DNA from: Hydnum rufescens UP504
Lineage: Eukaryota > Basidiomycota > Agaricomycetes > Cantharellales > Hydnaceae
NCBI GenBank assembly: GCA_014904985.1
Contig: MU129062.1
Span: 62,001 to 126,000, forward strand
DNA: 64,000 nucleotides
Reading direction: 5' to 3'
This document shows positions 61,544-64,000 of the stretch, one piece after another. The translations under genes and the position numbers were made by a program. The notes beneath the pieces were generated by a model that was given only the letters and a program-made list of their open reading frames with translations, searched no databases and was not told the origin of the DNA. How positions within the stretch are numbered: the first letter of the stretch is position 1; each line of letters starts with the position of its first letter.

Positions 61544-62925
61544 TAATCCCCATGTCCCGCTAGGATCATCTGAAGCAGGATAGCCGGTAGACTTGCATTC
61601 TGGAAGATACTGCAAAGGCTCAGACACCACACGGGAATTCAGGGAATCTGAGATGCACATCGTGCTGTTCACAAACAATATCGTTATTGAGAAAAGGTGC
61701 CTGCCGTAGAGTGGCAGAGAGATTGAGACCAGAACAACCACACGGCAGGTAGGGGTCAGACGACATGAAAGAATAAGGCGAAAATTTGAGGGGCTGCAGT
61801 GGAGAAAGGTAATCAAGGTCCTGGAGTGGTGGGACGAACGAAGCATTAGAAAAAATTATCACCACTTGAGTATAGTCCCCACTCGTGCTTTCTTTGTGGA
61901 ATCGGATGACAAACGTCGATGGAAACGAGAATTCAGCATAAGAGGATATACGGCCGCCATGAGGCAGGAGGCTAGAGACTCTGAAGAAATGTACTACGTT
62001 CCAATCAAGGGAAGCAAGTGTATAATTAACTGCCATCTCAAAATATCGTTCGGCGTCGTCTACAATGAGCGAGAAACCAACCCAGTCTTCCGGTAGAACG
62101 AAGAGCAGGAGAGATGTGGTCCCAAGTGATGTAAGAGGTGGTGAATTGGAATTAGCGACAAGTGTGCTGTTCTCTAGTATACCTGAAGATGGGGCAATGA
62201 AACCTAGTGGAGTGTTCCGTCAGAGAGTTATCGTATGCGACGATGGATCAGGGGAAGGTATACATAAGCATCCTTCAGGAGGAGACCAACACACCTTGGC
62301 AGAAGTCTGCAGAAAAATCGAATCTCTACCTCGAGATCCTATCCACGAGTATCCCGAGTAAGAATGCCTACAGAATTGTACTAATTCTTGTCAGAAATCT
62401 AGTTCCAGAGATCAAGAGCATTGCAAAAACATAATAGGGGTCTCAAGGGGGTGCAGACAATAATGATGAAAGGAACGTCCCAAAGTCGAATTTTCCCTCC
62501 TGAATACTGAAGCGGGCGGGTGAGTGTGGAATGGGACGACCAAGAGCTGCAACTGCTCAGTTGAATAAAGAGGACAACGGGAAGAATAGAAAGATATATT
62601 TCTTCTTTTGACGAGCCTAAGCCTGTTCCTTTATACTTTATACAGGAGGCGAGAGAATACATGAAAATTGGAGTAGAGCAAAACAAAGAGTGTCCGAATG
62701 CCGGTGACAAAGGTGGGCGAATATTCCCGGTAAAACAGAGGTATAAGATTTGGTCCACATTGGCGAGGTCGGTGGCATAGCTTGTCCAACATGCACCCAA
62801 CCATTGCCGTTATCGCTCAAATAAAATGCTGTTCATGAGCTCGAAGTAAGTCAACAAGGGCCGGGGTTACAGTGGGTTGTGACAGGTTGTGACTTCGAGG
62901 TCCTGTACCTCTCGGCAGTTTGCGC
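61544..62925. other. Interval with unassigned open frames
   Basis: A minus-strand frame at 61620-62036 (138 codons from an ATG) and a plus-strand frame at 62065-62361 (98 codons from an ATG in good context, MSEKPTQSSGRTKSRRDVV) are the best candidates. A hydrophobic minus frame lies at 62399-62800. I recognise none of them. The 61620-62036 frame has a faint look of a histidine-acid-phosphatase C-terminus (SSLLPHGGR), but this is too weak to call. One small gene on either strand is possible. Confidence 0.35.
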
Positions 62926-64000
62926 ATGTCGACGATAACTCTGATCTCAACGCCACCCTCCTCGGTGTCACCTGAAGAACATAGGCAAATCGTACTGTCT
63001 ACCCCCTCTTCATTTAGTGATATACCTCCGGTCCTCCGGCATAAACAGGACGACGTCTCAATCGAGCTAGATCCACCCATCGACGGATTGTCTCTGGAAG
63101 AACTCGCCAAAGGCACCCTTTATGTAGTTGAAAAGTACGAAAGCATTGAAACACTATGTCTCTATGGATGGTTTCGTCCTCACCATCCCATCTTCCAGCG
63201 TCCTTGCCTTCATCTCGACATCGTCTGGGCGCGGTTTCCACATTCAATATCCTAGCATCACGATACATGCTGTGTCGCGCTCAGGGTCGTCTCCTATAGT
63301 CTATTGTCAACTGGAAAGTCAATCCCCAGACGCTGATGCTGAAGGTGGAGAGGGGGAGGATGAGGATTTAGAGATGACTGAATTAAAAATACGTCCTGCG
63401 GATCCTTCGAGTGGTAAGCCTTGCGCCGCCTTCTTCGATGTCAGAAAGGCCTTAAGAATCTGATGCTACTGGATCAGTTGATAATATCTTTGAGGCTTTA
63501 TCATTTTGCGCTGCTCTCCACCCTGATCCAAATATATCGAGAGCAGACAATGATGACGAAGGACTCTACCACGAAGACCTATCGTCATTCGAAACATTCA
63601 CGGGGGGACCTGAGGAAGAATTAAGCGAGGTCGGGAGGGTACGCAGCGCTTTCGTCAACGATCACCGTTTCGCACCCTATTAAAATTTTAAAACATTTCC
63701 CTCAAAAAAAAAATAATTCTGTGCCTCGCCCCCCCCCCAATCCCTCACCCCTCGCTTCCGCCAACCCATGCTGTGTTCTCCTCCCTTCCTCTGTTCTCTT
63801 GTGCACTTATCATCCACGTTCTGATTTCTGACATACACTTGTGTGCCTTATATGGCTATGTGCACGGTCTGGCTACTTGTCGGAAGGCTGCGCTCGCACA
63901 TCTGGAATCCATCATCGTCTACTCGGAAGGCTTTGCTACCCCTCTGGAACCAGTGGATAGTGAGCCTGAGGGTGCCGAGGCGTTGGTTCAGAATGCCGAT
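62926..64000 (+). CDS. pICln/Lot5-like protein, runs off the right edge
   Basis: pICln is the PH-fold chaperone that holds Sm proteins for arginine methylation and snRNP assembly; yeast Lot5 is a relative. Start MSTITLISTPPSSVSPEE at 62926. Then LEELAKGTLYVVE; an intron of about 75 nt; VLAFISTSSGRGFHIQYPSITIHAVSR; PIVYCQLES; an acidic loop; and EMTELKIRPADPSS. An intron of about 50 nt leads to VDNIFEALSFCAALHPDP and the acidic YHEDLSSFETFTGGPEEELSEVGR. From there a 248-nt intron (63639-63886), unusually long here and holding homopolymer runs, joins to AALAHLESIIVYSEGF, which fits the C-terminal helix of pICln. The frame is open to the window edge, so the stop is outside. Without that last splice the protein would end at the TAA at 63681. 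Confidence 0.82.

Noticed and set aside
61620..62036. Possible histidine acid phosphatase C-terminus on the minus strand
   Set aside because: Only a short SSLLPHGGR resemblance; the catalytic RHGxRxP and HD motifs are not found in or upstream of the frame.

Overview
This window is nuclear DNA of a filamentous basidiomycete, most likely an agaricomycete. The evidence is the gene style: many short GT-AG introns of about 50-70 nt, no operons, and both strands used at roughly one gene per 2-3 kb. The families also fit: a DUF6534-type membrane protein, a fungal HNH-domain protein, an OTT_1508-like deaminase, an F-box/JmjC protein, a Mit1-type CHD remodeller and RIX7. I saw no rRNA, convincing tRNA, CRISPR array or intact transposon. 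All splice sites were read by eye.

Layout, left to right. 1-2.1 kb: the 3' end of an unidentified gene, then a Pro/Tyr/Ser-rich zinc-ribbon-like protein. 2.4-5.5 kb (minus): a large serine-rich protein with C-terminal membrane segments. 5.9-7.0 kb (minus): a dead partial fumarase copy. 7.9-10.2 kb: LSG1 ribosome-export GTPase. 10.7-12.9 kb: a GHSMGG lipase. 13.1-19.6 kb: a Mit1/CHD-type chromatin remodeller. 19.8-21.7 kb (minus): F-box/JmjC (JMJD6-like) oxygenase. 21.9-24.0 kb: OTT_1508-like deaminase. 24.5-24.9 kb: a CDC25 phosphatase remnant. 25.5-27.6 kb: CCT3 chaperonin subunit. 28.1-29.5 kb (minus): SAP/F-box/ankyrin-like protein, sharing a 99-bp promoter with NMN adenylyltransferase (29.6-30.6 kb). 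32.1-35.1 kb (minus): a secreted six-hairpin glycosidase. 36.6-38.8 kb: DUF6534 membrane protein. 39.1-43.4 kb (minus): exocyst SEC8. 43.6-46.6 kb (minus): RIX7 AAA-ATPase. 46.8-48.8 kb (minus): MFS transporter. 51.6-53.5 kb: NudE. 53.8-55.4 kb: Ran1-like kinase. 56.2-58.2 kb: a second, nearly full-length dead fumarase copy. 58.4-59.5 kb: PEX11. 60.2-61.5 kb: HNH-domain protein. 62.9 kb to the window end: pICln/Lot5.

Most genes are unrelated housekeeping functions: ribosome biogenesis (LSG1, RIX7), protein folding (CCT3), secretion (SEC8), dynein-linked nuclear movement (NudE), peroxisome division (PEX11), NAD synthesis (NMNAT), chromatin (Mit1-like, JmjC) and snRNP assembly (pICln). The unusual material is duplication debris: two decayed fumarase copies in opposite orientations about 50 kb apart, a CDC25 fragment, and a roughly 120-bp copy of the CCT3 5' end placed between the F-box/JmjC gene and the deaminase.

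Many otherwise well-conserved genes need one or more single-base frame changes to be read through, several at homopolymers. This looks more like consensus error than gene death, so the frame breaks noted below should be treated with that in mind. The two fumarase copies are different: they also carry a stop codon or have lost signature residues.
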